Below are positions 1 through 8,306 of a stretch of 64,000 nt of DNA, one piece after another (position 1 is the stretch's first letter; the number at the start of each line of letters is the position of its first letter). A program made the position numbers and the translations under genes. A model generated the notes under the pieces. That model was not told the DNA's origin. It did no database searches and saw nothing but the letters and a program-made list of their open reading frames with translations. Source of the DNA: Streptomyces sp. NBC_00457 (GTDB taxonomy: Bacteria; Actinomycetota; Actinomycetes; Streptomycetales; Streptomycetaceae); assembly GCF_036014015.1 (NCBI RefSeq), contig NZ_CP107905.1, positions 1,922,001-1,986,000 of the forward strand, given 5' to 3'.

Positions 1-494
1 ACACGCTCCAGCACGACGACGGGGATCTGCCTGCCTGAGGCTTCCTCGAACTTGGCAAACTTCGGCACAAGCGCGATCTCTTTCGCCCAGATCCGCTCCC
101 GCTCCGCGCCCTGCGCGAGCCGCGCCACGACTGGCACGATCTCCTTGCCCACCTCGACCGTTGTCTGCGGATTCGCCATCAGATTGCGATACCACGCAGG
201 ATGATCGGGACTGCCGCCATGAGTACCAAAGACGGCCCAGTTGTCACCGACCGGCAGAAAAAACAACGGGTTGATCCGTTCACGCCCAGTCTTGGCCCCG
301 GTGTTGTGCACCAGGATCAGGGGCATGCCGGGGCGTTCTTCGAAGCCAGGAACTCGAGGTGGGACGGGGCGGCCCGCAGCGAACTCTTCCTCACTGCTCC
401 AAGCCGCGTACCCGCCACTGGCCCGGACCCCGGCGATGATCCGCTCGTTCCAGTCGTTGATGCCAGGGGACTCGGCCTCGTTGGCACTGGGCAT
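1..494 (-). CDS. DUF385 / F420-type nitroreductase family protein, C-terminus cut by the window edge
   Basis: Reading the reverse strand from the ATG at 494 gives an open frame of about 165 residues that runs off the start of the window. The stretch PLILVHNTGAKTGRERINPL, followed by a VGDNWAVFGTHGG segment and PAWYRNLMANP, is the classic core of deazaflavin (F420)-dependent nitroreductase-family proteins (DUF385). Family members are small split-barrel flavin/F420-binding proteins. The physiological substrate cannot be read from sequence. It is transcribed away from the TetR gene, with only about 25 bp between the starts, so the TetR protein is its likely repressor (inference). The C-terminal end is missing. 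Confidence 0.85.
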   Translation of the reverse strand, partial: MPSANEAESPGINDWNERIIAGVRASGGYAAWSSEEEFAAGRPVPPRVPGFEERPGMPLILVHNTGAKTGRERINPLFFLPVGDNWAVFGTHGGSPDHPAWYRNLMANPQTTVEVGKEIVPVVARLAQGAERERIWAKEIALVPKFAKFEEASGRQIPVVVLER

Positions 495-496
495 GG

Positions 497-521
497 ATGC
501 GTCAGTCAGGCTCGGACGCAT
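497..521. promoter_or_regulatory. Inverted repeat between divergent DUF385 and TetR genes, candidate TetR operator
   Basis: Arms ATGCGTC and GACGCAT are perfect 7-bp inverted repeats separated by 11 bases and lie exactly between the two divergent starts, overlapping the TetR start codon. This is the usual place for an autoregulatory TetR operator. The operator role is inference. Confidence 0.45.
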
Positions 522-1167
522 GGCTACAACTGGGCCGCAAGGCGCCATCAGGCGCCGCGCGCCGCGTGTGGACGCGATACGCAACCGGGAAGTGATCCTC
601 GATGTCGCCTCCGAAGCAATGGCCTCACAGGACGCTGCGGTGGACGCGCGCGAGATTGCCCGCCTCAGCGGTGTGGGCATGGGCACCCTCCACCGTCACT
701 TCCCGAAAAAGGAAGATCTCGTCCAAACGGTCCTGCGGAGGGACTTCTCCAGGTGGGCGGAGTCCGCTCGCCAGGCGGCGGTCGGGGCCGAAGACCCCTG
801 GGCGGCACTGACCGACTTCTACCAGCAGGCACTGACCGGCTACGCGCGCCACCGCGTCATCGTGGAACACTTCGCGTTGACCTGGTCGGAACCCGACCTG
901 GAGGGCATCCAGCAGCTTCGCCTCGTCCTCGAGCAACTGCGCGCCCGCGCCACGGAGCAACTGCGCCCAGGCGTGACCACCGACGACCTACTGCTCCTGC
1001 TGGTCTCACTGGGCCACGCCGTCCAGATCACCGACAAGTGCCGCCCGCAGATGTGGAACAGGCTGCTGCGAATCTCCCTCGACGGCCTGCGCGCCGACCA
1101 CCGCGAACCACTTCCCGCCGATGCGTCATCGGACACTCACCGCCCGAACCCGGACCGGAAACCCTGA
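520..1167 (+). CDS. TetR/AcrR family transcriptional regulator
   Basis: A 215-residue protein with an N-terminal helix-turn-helix (residues about 20-65; core AREIARLSGVGMGTLHRHFP) and a mostly helical C-terminal ligand domain, the normal length for TetR regulators. The open frame extends far upstream, but that part reads antisense to the divergent oxidoreductase gene, so the start is set at the ATG at 520; ATG 493 is an alternative. Neither has a clear Shine-Dalgarno, so a leaderless transcript is possible. By position it probably controls the divergent DUF385 gene and itself. Confidence 0.85.
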   Translation: MATTGPQGAIRRRAPRVDAIRNREVILDVASEAMASQDAAVDAREIARLSGVGMGTLHRHFPKKEDLVQTVLRRDFSRWAESARQAAVGAEDPWAALTDFYQQALTGYARHRVIVEHFALTWSEPDLEGIQQLRLVLEQLRARATEQLRPGVTTDDLLLLLVSLGHAVQITDKCRPQMWNRLLRISLDGLRADHREPLPADASSDTHRPNPDRKP

Positions 1168-1414
1168 TCAGGCAAGCCTTCTCACCCGCGGCGAGGTCGT
1201 GACACAAGAACGCGAACAAGTGGCACTCCCGCACCTCATCGCCGCGTCGACCAGCAGAGTCCACCACACCGATCCGCTTCGGGGCCACTCCCCAGCAGAG
1301 CGCCTGGCCGACGCCCGACCAGCGCGCGACCCGTGGTCGTTGTCGCGCGGCCTCGTCCAGCCGATCTCCGCAAGCGTCTGCTTGACGCCTTGCTTCACTC
1401 GCGACGCCTGTCCG

Positions 1415-1885
1415 CTACTTCGTTCCGTTCCGGCGTGATCGAACCGCCGATTCCCCAGCCCCGACGTTGCGCGCATCGATCGCGTGGAGCAGCTTCTTGA
1501 GCTCATGACGCTCGCCGGACTCGAGTTGGGCCATCAGGCGGTCATCGGCGACGCGCACCGCTGCTTCGGCCCGCTTGAACAGGGCCCTGCCCTTGGGTGT
1601 CAGCTTGGCGGGCAGGCTTCTGCCCGACGGCACGGTGGCCGGTCGCGCGATCGCGCCCATCTCCTGCAGATCCCGCACGACCTTGTTCATCGCCTGCGGC
1701 GACACGCCGGCATGACGGGCCAACTCAGCGTTGGACTGAGACGGGAACATGGACAAGTTGCGCATGCACACGAACTCCGGCAATCCGATGCCGAGCGGCT
1801 GGAGCTCCGCTGCCACTAGCGGACGCAGTGCGGCCATCACCTGGTAGAGCAGGAAGCCCAACGGCTGATCTTCATCGTCATGCAT
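1415..1885 (-). CDS. MarR family transcriptional regulator
   Basis: A 156-residue protein with the MarR winged helix: NAELARHAGVSPQAMNKVV is the helix-turn-helix, followed by a wing around PSGRSLPAKLTPKGRALF. The length fits the family. The start is uncertain: ATG 1885 (MHDDED) gives the canonical length but lacks a Shine-Dalgarno and sits on an inverted repeat; ATG 1912 adds nine residues. MarR proteins bind as dimers and are released by small phenolic or oxidant ligands. No target gene is divergent here, so autoregulation or control of distant genes is likely. Confidence 0.8.
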   Translation of the reverse strand: MHDDEDQPLGFLLYQVMAALRPLVAAELQPLGIGLPEFVCMRNLSMFPSQSNAELARHAGVSPQAMNKVVRDLQEMGAIARPATVPSGRSLPAKLTPKGRALFKRAEAAVRVADDRLMAQLESGERHELKKLLHAIDARNVGAGESAVRSRRNGTK

Positions 1886-1939
1886 GTCAAGTAGTTTGAC
1901 ACACCGTGGCATGCTGATCGGGCAGTGACTGCACTGCCC
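1885..1939. promoter_or_regulatory. Two inverted repeats upstream of the marR gene, candidate operators
   Basis: Positions 1885-1901 hold a perfect dyad with 6-bp arms (TGTCAA / TTGACA, 5-base spacer). Positions 1920-1939 hold a second one with 8-bp arms (GGGCAGTG / CACTGCCC, 4-base loop). Both lie at or just upstream of the possible starts of the MarR gene, as expected for an autoregulated regulator. Function is inferred only from symmetry and position. Confidence 0.4.
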
Positions 1940-2112
1940 AGCCGGGGCGCCGGGACCTTCAGCACCTGGGCCACGAAGGCCGATTGGTTCGAAGAACCGA
2001 CGTCCTGCCGCCAAAGGCTGAACCCGTCACCACGACGACGGGCTGCGTGCCCGTGCGGGCAGAGGAGCAGCGTGAAGGCTGTGATGGGCCCAGCAGACCC
2101 GCGCCACGACTG

Positions 2113-2784
2113 CTACGGCTTTGTCCGAACCAGTCCCGCGTCGTACGCGATGATCACGGCCTGGATGCGGTCCCTGGCTCCGATCTTGGCGAGGACCCGG
2201 CCGACGTGCTTCTTCACGGTGGATTCGGTGAGGACGAGCCGTTCGGCGATCTCTGTGTTGTTCCAGCCCCGGCCGATGGCGATGAGCACTTCCCGCTCTC
2301 GGCCGCTGAGGGCGGCCAGCCGGGGATCCTCGGAGGCACGGGTGCCACTCGAGGCGAGGACTTGGTGGGCGTAGGCGTCCAGCAGGCGCCGGGTCAGGCT
2401 GGGGGCCACGACGGCGTCGCCGGTGGCGACCGCGTGGATGCCGGCGACGATTTCCTCGGGGCGGGCGTCCTTGAGCAGGAAGCCGCTGGCTCCGGCGCGT
2501 AGTCCGTCGTGGGCGTACTCGTCGAGGTCGAAGGTGGTCACGATGAGGATGCGGGTCCGGCCGCCCCCGGCAGCGGTGATCCGGTGGGTTGCCTCCAGGC
2601 CGTCCATCCCGGGCATGCGGATGTCCATCAGGACGACGTCGGGGCGCAGTTCGGCTGCCATGCGGACGGCCTCCGCGCCGTGCTCGGCCTCGCCGACGCA
2701 AGTCAGGCCGGGGGTGCCCTCGATGAGCATGCGGAAGCCCATGCGCTGCAGGGGCTGGTCATCCGCGATCAGCACAGTGGTCAT
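2113..2784 (-). CDS. LuxR/NarL-family response regulator
   Basis: A 223-residue two-domain response regulator. The receiver domain has the acidic pair DD8-9, the phosphoacceptor Asp54 (VVLMDIRMPGMDG) and a C-terminal LuxR helix-turn-helix (about residues 155-215, with SGREREVLIAIGRGWNN and STVKKHVGRVLAKIGARDR). Its start overlaps the end of the histidine kinase gene by 4 bases, so it is the last gene of the ABC-kinase-regulator operon. It probably activates its own operon in response to the stimulus sensed by the kinase. Confidence 0.92.
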   Translation of the reverse strand: MTTVLIADDQPLQRMGFRMLIEGTPGLTCVGEAEHGAEAVRMAAELRPDVVLMDIRMPGMDGLEATHRITAAGGGRTRILIVTTFDLDEYAHDGLRAGASGFLLKDARPEEIVAGIHAVATGDAVVAPSLTRRLLDAYAHQVLASSGTRASEDPRLAALSGREREVLIAIGRGWNNTEIAERLVLTESTVKKHVGRVLAKIGARDRIQAVIIAYDAGLVRTKP

Positions 2785-4169
2785 GGCAGCGGTTCTTCTC
2801 CTGGTGCCGGCGGGGCGGGCTCGTCGGATGCGTGAAGTACGACGTCGACGATCCAGCCGGGCCGGTCGTCGCGCGGGCCGATGGTGGCGATGCCGCCGTA
2901 CAGGGCGGCCCGCTGGCGGATGCCGACCACGCCGTGCCCGGGATCGTCGGCCTGCGGCTGTGGCCGCAGCCCGGGTACCTCCAGTGAGGCGCCGGTGTCG
3001 GTGATCCGGATGCGGACGCGTCCGGCGTCTGCAGTCACGGTGACTTCGGCGGTGGAGCCTGCACCGGCGTGCTTGAGGGTGTTGGTCAGGGCTTCCTGGA
3101 CGATGCGGTAGACGGTCAACTGCACGCTGTTGTCGAGTGTGTCGAGGTTGCCCACGCTCCGGTAGGTGACGCCCAGTCCCGCGGTGCGGACCCGGGCCAG
3201 CAGGGCATCCAGATCGCGGATGCCGGGCTGCGGGCTGAGCGGCCGGTCGCCGTGCTGCTTCACGCGCAGGACGCCCAGGACGCGCCGTAGTTCGCTCATG
3301 GCCTGGCGGCCGGTGTCGCCGAGGATGCGCAGGGACTGTTCGGACTGCTCGCCTCTGGTGGCGGCGAGGGTGGCGGCGCCGTCGGCGACACTGATCATGA
3401 CGGAGAGATTGTGGCCGACGATGTCGTGCATCTCGCGGGCGACGCGGGACCGTTCGGCGGCGACGGTGAGCTGTTCACGCTGGTCGCGTTCGATCTCCAG
3501 CCGTCGGGCACGGTCTTCCAGCGCGGTCAGATACAGCCGGCGAGTGCGCAGCATCAGCCCGACGGCGGCAGCCGCAGTCATCGTCCCCAGCTCGAAGAAC
3601 AGGCTCTGCAGCCAGCGTTCAGCCGGCAGCAGTACGAGAACCGGAACCGTTTCCTGCGCGATGGCCACGGCGGCGACCCAGCCCAGTAGGCGCAGGGAAC
3701 CGTAGCGGGCCATGGTGTACAGGGCGATGAACGCGGCGATGCTGGCCGCCAACTGCAGGCCCAGCACCCCCTGGACGAGGGCGACCAGGGCGATCACGAA
3801 ATACACGGGGGCCGGGGCGCGGCGGCGCCACCACAACGGCACGATCAGCGCGGCGGACACCACGTAGGAGACTGCGGTCGGCAGGTCGTCGCGGCCATGG
3901 GTCACTCCGAAGGGGCCGTCTCTGCCACCGTCGGAGACCAGGTCGGTCAGCCCGATCACCGCGACGATCAGCACCACCGCGGTGTCGAGCAGCCAGGGAT
4001 GCCGCTGGCCCAGGTGCTGCAGGCGGCGCTGGCGGCGCAGCAGCCAGTCCAGCAGGGGATGTCCCCCGCCGGCGTCGGGTCCGGAGGACGGCGAGGGTGC
4101 CGCCCCCCGGACCCGGTCCTCGGCAGGGGCCGCCCGGCGGTGCCGATTCATGAGCCCGATGGTCTCCAC
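2781..4169 (-). CDS. Sensor histidine kinase (HisKA_3 type)
   Basis: A 462-residue membrane kinase. Hydrophobic segments span roughly residues 62-210 (four to five helices). The dimerisation/phosphoacceptor motif REMHDIVGHNLSVM places the His at 248, and the C-terminal HATPase has a GHGVVGIRQRA G-box. It lacks a sizeable extracellular domain, as in intramembrane-sensing kinases linked to drug or peptide ABC transporters. The start is GTG 4169, nine bases after the permease stop; ATG 4151 is an alternative. It pairs with the overlapping response regulator downstream. Confidence 0.9.
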   Translation of the reverse strand: METIGLMNRHRRAAPAEDRVRGAAPSPSSGPDAGGGHPLLDWLLRRQRRLQHLGQRHPWLLDTAVVLIVAVIGLTDLVSDGGRDGPFGVTHGRDDLPTAVSYVVSAALIVPLWWRRRAPAPVYFVIALVALVQGVLGLQLAASIAAFIALYTMARYGSLRLLGWVAAVAIAQETVPVLVLLPAERWLQSLFFELGTMTAAAAVGLMLRTRRLYLTALEDRARRLEIERDQREQLTVAAERSRVAREMHDIVGHNLSVMISVADGAATLAATRGEQSEQSLRILGDTGRQAMSELRRVLGVLRVKQHGDRPLSPQPGIRDLDALLARVRTAGLGVTYRSVGNLDTLDNSVQLTVYRIVQEALTNTLKHAGAGSTAEVTVTADAGRVRIRITDTGASLEVPGLRPQPQADDPGHGVVGIRQRAALYGGIATIGPRDDRPGWIVDVVLHASDEPAPPAPGEEPLP

Positions 4170-4177
4170 TTCCCTGC

Positions 4178-5014
4178 TCAGACGTCGGTCCGCTTCAGCC
4201 GGAAGGCCGCCGCGGCGAGTGCGAGAGCCACCCAGCCGGCGAAGACCACGAACCCGCCACCGGGCGAGAGGGAATCAGCCGACTGGTGCAGGGAGAACAT
4301 GGCCTCTCCAGCCGTGCTGGGGAAGCGCGGCTCGAGCGCGTCGGCCATCGAGTCGGGCAGCAGCGAGGTCAGATTGGGCAGGATCATCATGATGCCGAGC
4401 AGGGAGGAGATACCCCCGGCAGGAGAGCGCAGCAACGCGCCCAGAGCCACACCGAACACCGCCACGAGAGCCATATAGACCCCGAAACCGAGCAGGCTGC
4501 GCAGCACACCCTCATCCCCCAGCGACAGGGAGATCTTCTCGCCGTCCAGGCCGATCGCGCCCAGCGCGAACGCCATCAGCGCGCCGATCGTGGTAAGGAC
4601 CAGCACCAGCAGCGCCACCACGGCGCTCTTGGCGAACAGCACCGGCAGCCGCCTGGGGACCGCAGTAAGCGTGGAGCGGATCATGCCCGTGCTGTACTCG
4701 CCCGCGAACAGCAGCACTCCCAGCGAGCCCACGACCAGCGACACCAACGGCGTGCCCATCAGCGCCAGGCTGACCGCGTCACTGGACCCGTCGCCCATGC
4801 CCTGATCGGAGTTCCCTGCCGTGGGGGGACTGTAGGTGGCGGAAGCGATCACCCCGAAGGCGAGCAGCACGACCAGGGAGGCAGCCAGGGCGATCCAACT
4901 GGAGCGCAGCGACCAGAACTTGAGCCACTCCGAACGCACGACCCCGCGGGGCGTCACCTTGCCCACCGGCGTCGCCGCGGCAGGTGCTTCGGAAAGAGAA
5001 GAGGTAGTCATCAT
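4178..5014 (-). CDS. ABC-2 type transporter permease
   Basis: A 278-residue integral membrane protein with a short cytoplasmic N-terminus and about six hydrophobic segments, typical of ABC-2 permeases of drug, lantibiotic or bacitracin export systems. A pattern such as GEYSTGMIRSTLTAVPRR is characteristic of this family. The ATG overlaps the stop of the ATPase gene by 4 bases, so the two are translationally coupled. Substrate is unknown; resistance to a membrane-active compound is the usual role. Confidence 0.9.
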   Translation of the reverse strand: MMTTSSLSEAPAAATPVGKVTPRGVVRSEWLKFWSLRSSWIALAASLVVLLAFGVIASATYSPPTAGNSDQGMGDGSSDAVSLALMGTPLVSLVVGSLGVLLFAGEYSTGMIRSTLTAVPRRLPVLFAKSAVVALLVLVLTTIGALMAFALGAIGLDGEKISLSLGDEGVLRSLLGFGVYMALVAVFGVALGALLRSPAGGISSLLGIMMILPNLTSLLPDSMADALEPRFPSTAGEAMFSLHQSADSLSPGGGFVVFAGWVALALAAAAFRLKRTDV

Positions 5015-5958
5015 GCCGCCTGTCGGTCGGTGGCCGCGTGGTCGGCGGGTGCGCTGTGGTACTCCACAGCGTCGCGGGTGAGGTCCATGAAGGCCGTCTC
5101 CAGGGAAGCGGCCTGCGGGGTCAGCTCAGACAGCGGCACCCCGTGCGAGGCGGCAATCATTCCGATCTCCCGGGCGGTGCGCCCGGAGACCACCAACTCC
5201 TCGGCGGAATCGGAGGTGATCATCACATCCGGGCCGGCGATGAGCGAGCGCAGCCGCTCCGCCTGGTCAGTGACGACCTTCACGCCACCTCCGGCGGCCG
5301 TCCGCGTGAAATCGTCCAGCGTGGTGTCCGCGAGCAGCCGTCCGCGGCCGACGATGATCAAGTGGTCGGCGATCAGTGCCATTTCGCTCATCAGGTGCGA
5401 GGAGAGCATCACCGCCCGGCCCTCGTCAGCCATCCCGCGAAGAAGGTTGCGCACCCACAGCACGCCCTCCGGGTCCAGGCCGTTGACCGGCTCGTCCAGC
5501 ATGACGATCTCCGGATCTCCCAGGAGTGCTGCGGCGATGCCGAGCCGCTGCCCCATGCCGAGCGAGAAGGCGCCCACCCGCTTGCCTGCCACACTGGTCA
5601 GCCCGGCCAGCTCGATCACTTCGTCCACCCGGCGGCGCGCAATGCCGTGCGTGTGGGCCAGCGCCATCAGATGGTTACGTGCGCTGCGCCCCGGGTGGAC
5701 GGACTTGGCCTCGAGCAGAGTGCCGATCTCGTGCAGCGGCGCCGGGTGCTCCGCGTAGGCGCGACCATTGACGGTGACTGAGCCCCCGGTCGGGGCGTCG
5801 AGACCGGCGATCATGCGCATGGTTGTCGACTTGCCCGCGCCATTGGGGCCGAGGAAGCCGGTCACTTCACCAGGTTTGACAGAAAAGCTCAGACGGTCCA
5901 CGGCCGTCTTGTCGCCGTAGCGCTTGGTCAGCTCGTGCGCTTCGATCATCGAGGTCAC
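5011..5958 (-). CDS. ABC transporter ATP-binding protein
   Basis: A 315-residue ATPase with Walker A GPNGAGKST (residues 37-45), a degenerate signature FSLGMGQR and Walker B IVMLDEPVNGLDPEG. The C-terminal extension of about 90 residues is common in DrrA/BcrA-type exporters. It is the first gene of a four-gene operon (ATPase, permease, kinase, regulator), a common Streptomyces arrangement for induced self-protection against antibiotics. Confidence 0.93.
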   Translation of the reverse strand: MTSMIEAHELTKRYGDKTAVDRLSFSVKPGEVTGFLGPNGAGKSTTMRMIAGLDAPTGGSVTVNGRAYAEHPAPLHEIGTLLEAKSVHPGRSARNHLMALAHTHGIARRRVDEVIELAGLTSVAGKRVGAFSLGMGQRLGIAAALLGDPEIVMLDEPVNGLDPEGVLWVRNLLRGMADEGRAVMLSSHLMSEMALIADHLIIVGRGRLLADTTLDDFTRTAAGGGVKVVTDQAERLRSLIAGPDVMITSDSAEELVVSGRTAREIGMIAASHGVPLSELTPQAASLETAFMDLTRDAVEYHSAPADHAATDRQAA

Positions 5959-6061
5959 CCTTTCTCCACTCCAATCACGGCCACGGAAGGGCCGTGACCT
6001 CTGCTTTCGACGCTACGGGCGGGAAAGGCCGAATCACTGGGACCCCGGGCCACTCTTCGAG

Positions 6062-6091
6062 GGCCCACTTGTACTGAGGTACCAGTGGGCC
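6062..6091. promoter_or_regulatory. 30-bp near-perfect dyad upstream of the ABC/two-component operon
   Basis: Outer arms GGCCCACT and AGTGGGCC and inner arms GTAC/GTAC pair with a single mismatch around a TGAG loop. It lies about 105 bp upstream of the ABC ATPase start and about 90 bp past the stop of the glycosyltransferase gene. It could therefore be an operator for the response regulator or a factor-independent terminator. There is no T-run. Confidence 0.4.
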
Positions 6092-6179
6092 ACCGCCGGC
6101 AGGAGAACGACCGTCGGGTGAACTTCCCCGAGGGTGCTGGCCACGACGAAGAGCGGCGGCAGTACCAGCCCTCCTTGGT

Positions 6180-8306
6180 TCATCGCCAACGATCAGAATT
6201 CGCTGCGTATCCATGCCAGTCAGGGTGAGCGGTGGCGGGGAGGCGGGGCGTGGGAAGGCCGCGCAGGACTCGAGCCGCCTGCTCATAGAGACCCTCGAAA
6301 GCCGTCAGAGTATGGGTGATGTCGTGCTCGGCGATGAGGGTCCGGCTTGCCTCGCCCATCCGCACTCGCTCCTCGGCATCGTCCAGGACAGAGGCGAGAG
6401 CTGCGGTCAGGGCCGCGATATCACCGGGAGGATAGAGACAGCCGTTATGCCCGTGATGCACCAGATGGGGCAGCGCCATAGCAGCGGCGGCGACCACCGG
6501 CTTGCCGGCGGCCATGGCCTCCATGGTGACCAGGCTCTGCAGCTCGGCCGTGCCTGGCATACAAAACACATCACAGCGGGCGTATGCCTCCAGCACCTCC
6601 TGGTCGCTGATCAGCCCGTGAAAGGTGACCCGGTCGGCGATGCACAGCGTGCGGGCCAGGTTCTGCAGCTCGGCGCGGCAGGAGCCGTCGCCGACGATCT
6701 CAGCCTGGACCCTGTGATGGGCGGGAAGCAGTGCCACGGCGCGCAACAGCTCGTGCACATTCTTCTCCGCATCCAGCCGCCCCACGAACAGCACCCGCAG
6801 GGTGCTATCGGACTTGGGTCTGGCGGGCTGGGCGAACCGGGCGAGATCCAGACCGCACGACACCGCCAGCACAGTGCGGCCCAGCTCGCGCTCCGCCAGC
6901 AGGCGCGCGGCGCGGGGAGTGGGAGCGGTGACGATCTGCGCGTGGCGGAAGACACGCGACAGATCACGCCAGGCCCATGCGCACGCAGACGCGGCGAGCC
7001 TGCCGCGCAGGCGGGTGAAGCCGATCAGATTCTCCGGCATGAAGTGGTTGGTGGCCACGACCGGGATGCCCTGGGCGCGGGCAGCGGAGATCGCGGTACG
7101 GCCCACGCAGAAGTGCGACTGCGCATGGACTACGTCGGGCGCCAGCTGGTTCAGCAGCTCGGTGACCCGTGTGCGGATCTGCCAGGGCAGACAGACCCGG
7201 ATGGTGGGATGGAACGGAGTGCGGTGCGAGACAAGCCGGTGCACGGTCACACCATCGGCCGTGACCTCCCGGGCACCGGCATGCGGCGCGGGGCAGATGG
7301 CATGGACATCATGGCCCCGGCCGGCCAGACCGGCAGCCAGGCGGTGGGCGAAGTTCGCGGCGCCGTTCACGTCCGGTGGGTAGGTATCCGCGGCGATGAC
7401 GATGCGTCGTCGGGGAGGAAAGGACATGCGGGGCTCCTGAGCAAGGGGGTGGGCAACTGGCGCGGGAGGGGCGTAAGGGGTGAACACAGCGGCGTGCAGG
7501 TCCCGGGAGAGGGCGATCACACCGGCCACCGCCAGGGCGGCGCAGGCCAGTGCCGACCCGGCGACGGACGCCGTCAGCGCGGGGGCCTCCCCCAGCAGTG
7601 CGACACCGATCACGACGGCGACCAACGGATCGGTGATGGTGACGCTCGCCGTGGTGGTTTCCGGCGGCCCGTCGGCATAGGCACGCTGCAGCAGCCCGAA
7701 CCCGGTGAGGACCGCCGCGACGGCACCGGCGAGCGTGCCGAGCAGGCCGGGGGACAGGCCCTTCTCGCTGTAGTGCTCGATTGCGGCCCGGCCCAGGACT
7801 GACGCGTAGCCGTAGGCGGCGCCCGCGCCCACGCTCAGCACCAGACACCGGCGCCGCCCGCCGAGCACCCGTGCGGCCAGATGGCAGGTGAGCGCTACGG
7901 CAGCGACCCCCACCCCGGCCTGGACCTGCGCGACGGTGGTGATCGGGGTGGGCACGGTGTGCGTGGCGGCGAGCACAGCGAAGGCGCCGGCCCCGACGAC
8001 GATCGCCACCAGGGCGCCAGCGGTGGGTCGGCCCGGCCACGTGCCCCGCCTCCTGAGCTGCCAGGCAACGCTCCCCGCGAGCCCCAGCACCCCAGCCGGC
8101 TGTACCACCGTCACCGGCGCCAGCTGCAGCGCGGCGACCTGGAGCCCTGCCCCTGTGGCGATCAGAGCGAGGCCGGCGAGCCAGCGGGGTTCACGGCACG
8201 CGGAGGTCAGCGGCAGCGGCGCTGCGCACGTGCTGTGCTGCAGCCGCGTCCCCTCGGCGAAGAGCCAGGAGTTCAGCACCGCCAGTGTGATCGCGAACCA
8301 GGTCAC
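6180..8306 (-). CDS. DMT-type membrane transporter fused in frame to a GT4 glycosyltransferase
   Basis: A single uninterrupted frame of 708 residues. Residues about 1-280 are a chain of hydrophobic helices resembling drug/metabolite (EamA/NIPA-like) transporters. Residues about 294-708 are a complete GT4 (GT-B) glycosyltransferase beginning MSFPPRRRIVIAADTYPPDV, with LRVLFVGRLDAEKNVHELL and a C-terminal LQSLVTMEAMAAGKPVVA donor-binding region. The GTG start at 8306 overlaps the upstream DUF998 stop. An internal ATG at 7427 has its own good Shine-Dalgarno (CAGGAG, about 7 bases before), so a free 415-residue glycosyltransferase may also be made. Roles are inferred; perhaps lipid-linked sugar or glycolipid formation. 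Confidence 0.75.
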   Translation of the reverse strand: MTWFAITLAVLNSWLFAEGTRLQHSTCAAPLPLTSACREPRWLAGLALIATGAGLQVAALQLAPVTVVQPAGVLGLAGSVAWQLRRRGTWPGRPTAGALVAIVVGAGAFAVLAATHTVPTPITTVAQVQAGVGVAAVALTCHLAARVLGGRRRCLVLSVGAGAAYGYASVLGRAAIEHYSEKGLSPGLLGTLAGAVAAVLTGFGLLQRAYADGPPETTTASVTITDPLVAVVIGVALLGEAPALTASVAGSALACAALAVAGVIALSRDLHAAVFTPYAPPAPVAHPLAQEPRMSFPPRRRIVIAADTYPPDVNGAANFAHRLAAGLAGRGHDVHAICPAPHAGAREVTADGVTVHRLVSHRTPFHPTIRVCLPWQIRTRVTELLNQLAPDVVHAQSHFCVGRTAISAARAQGIPVVATNHFMPENLIGFTRLRGRLAASACAWAWRDLSRVFRHAQIVTAPTPRAARLLAERELGRTVLAVSCGLDLARFAQPARPKSDSTLRVLFVGRLDAEKNVHELLRAVALLPAHHRVQAEIVGDGSCRAELQNLARTLCIADRVTFHGLISDQEVLEAYARCDVFCMPGTAELQSLVTMEAMAAGKPVVAAAAMALPHLVHHGHNGCLYPPGDIAALTAALASVLDDAEERVRMGEASRTLIAEHDITHTLTAFEGLYEQAARVLRGLPTPRLPATAHPDWHGYAANSDRWR

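Noticed and set aside
1168..1414. Short plus-strand frame after the TetR gene
   Set aside because: No ribosome site and no recognisable protein pattern; it is treated as a gene-free spacer.
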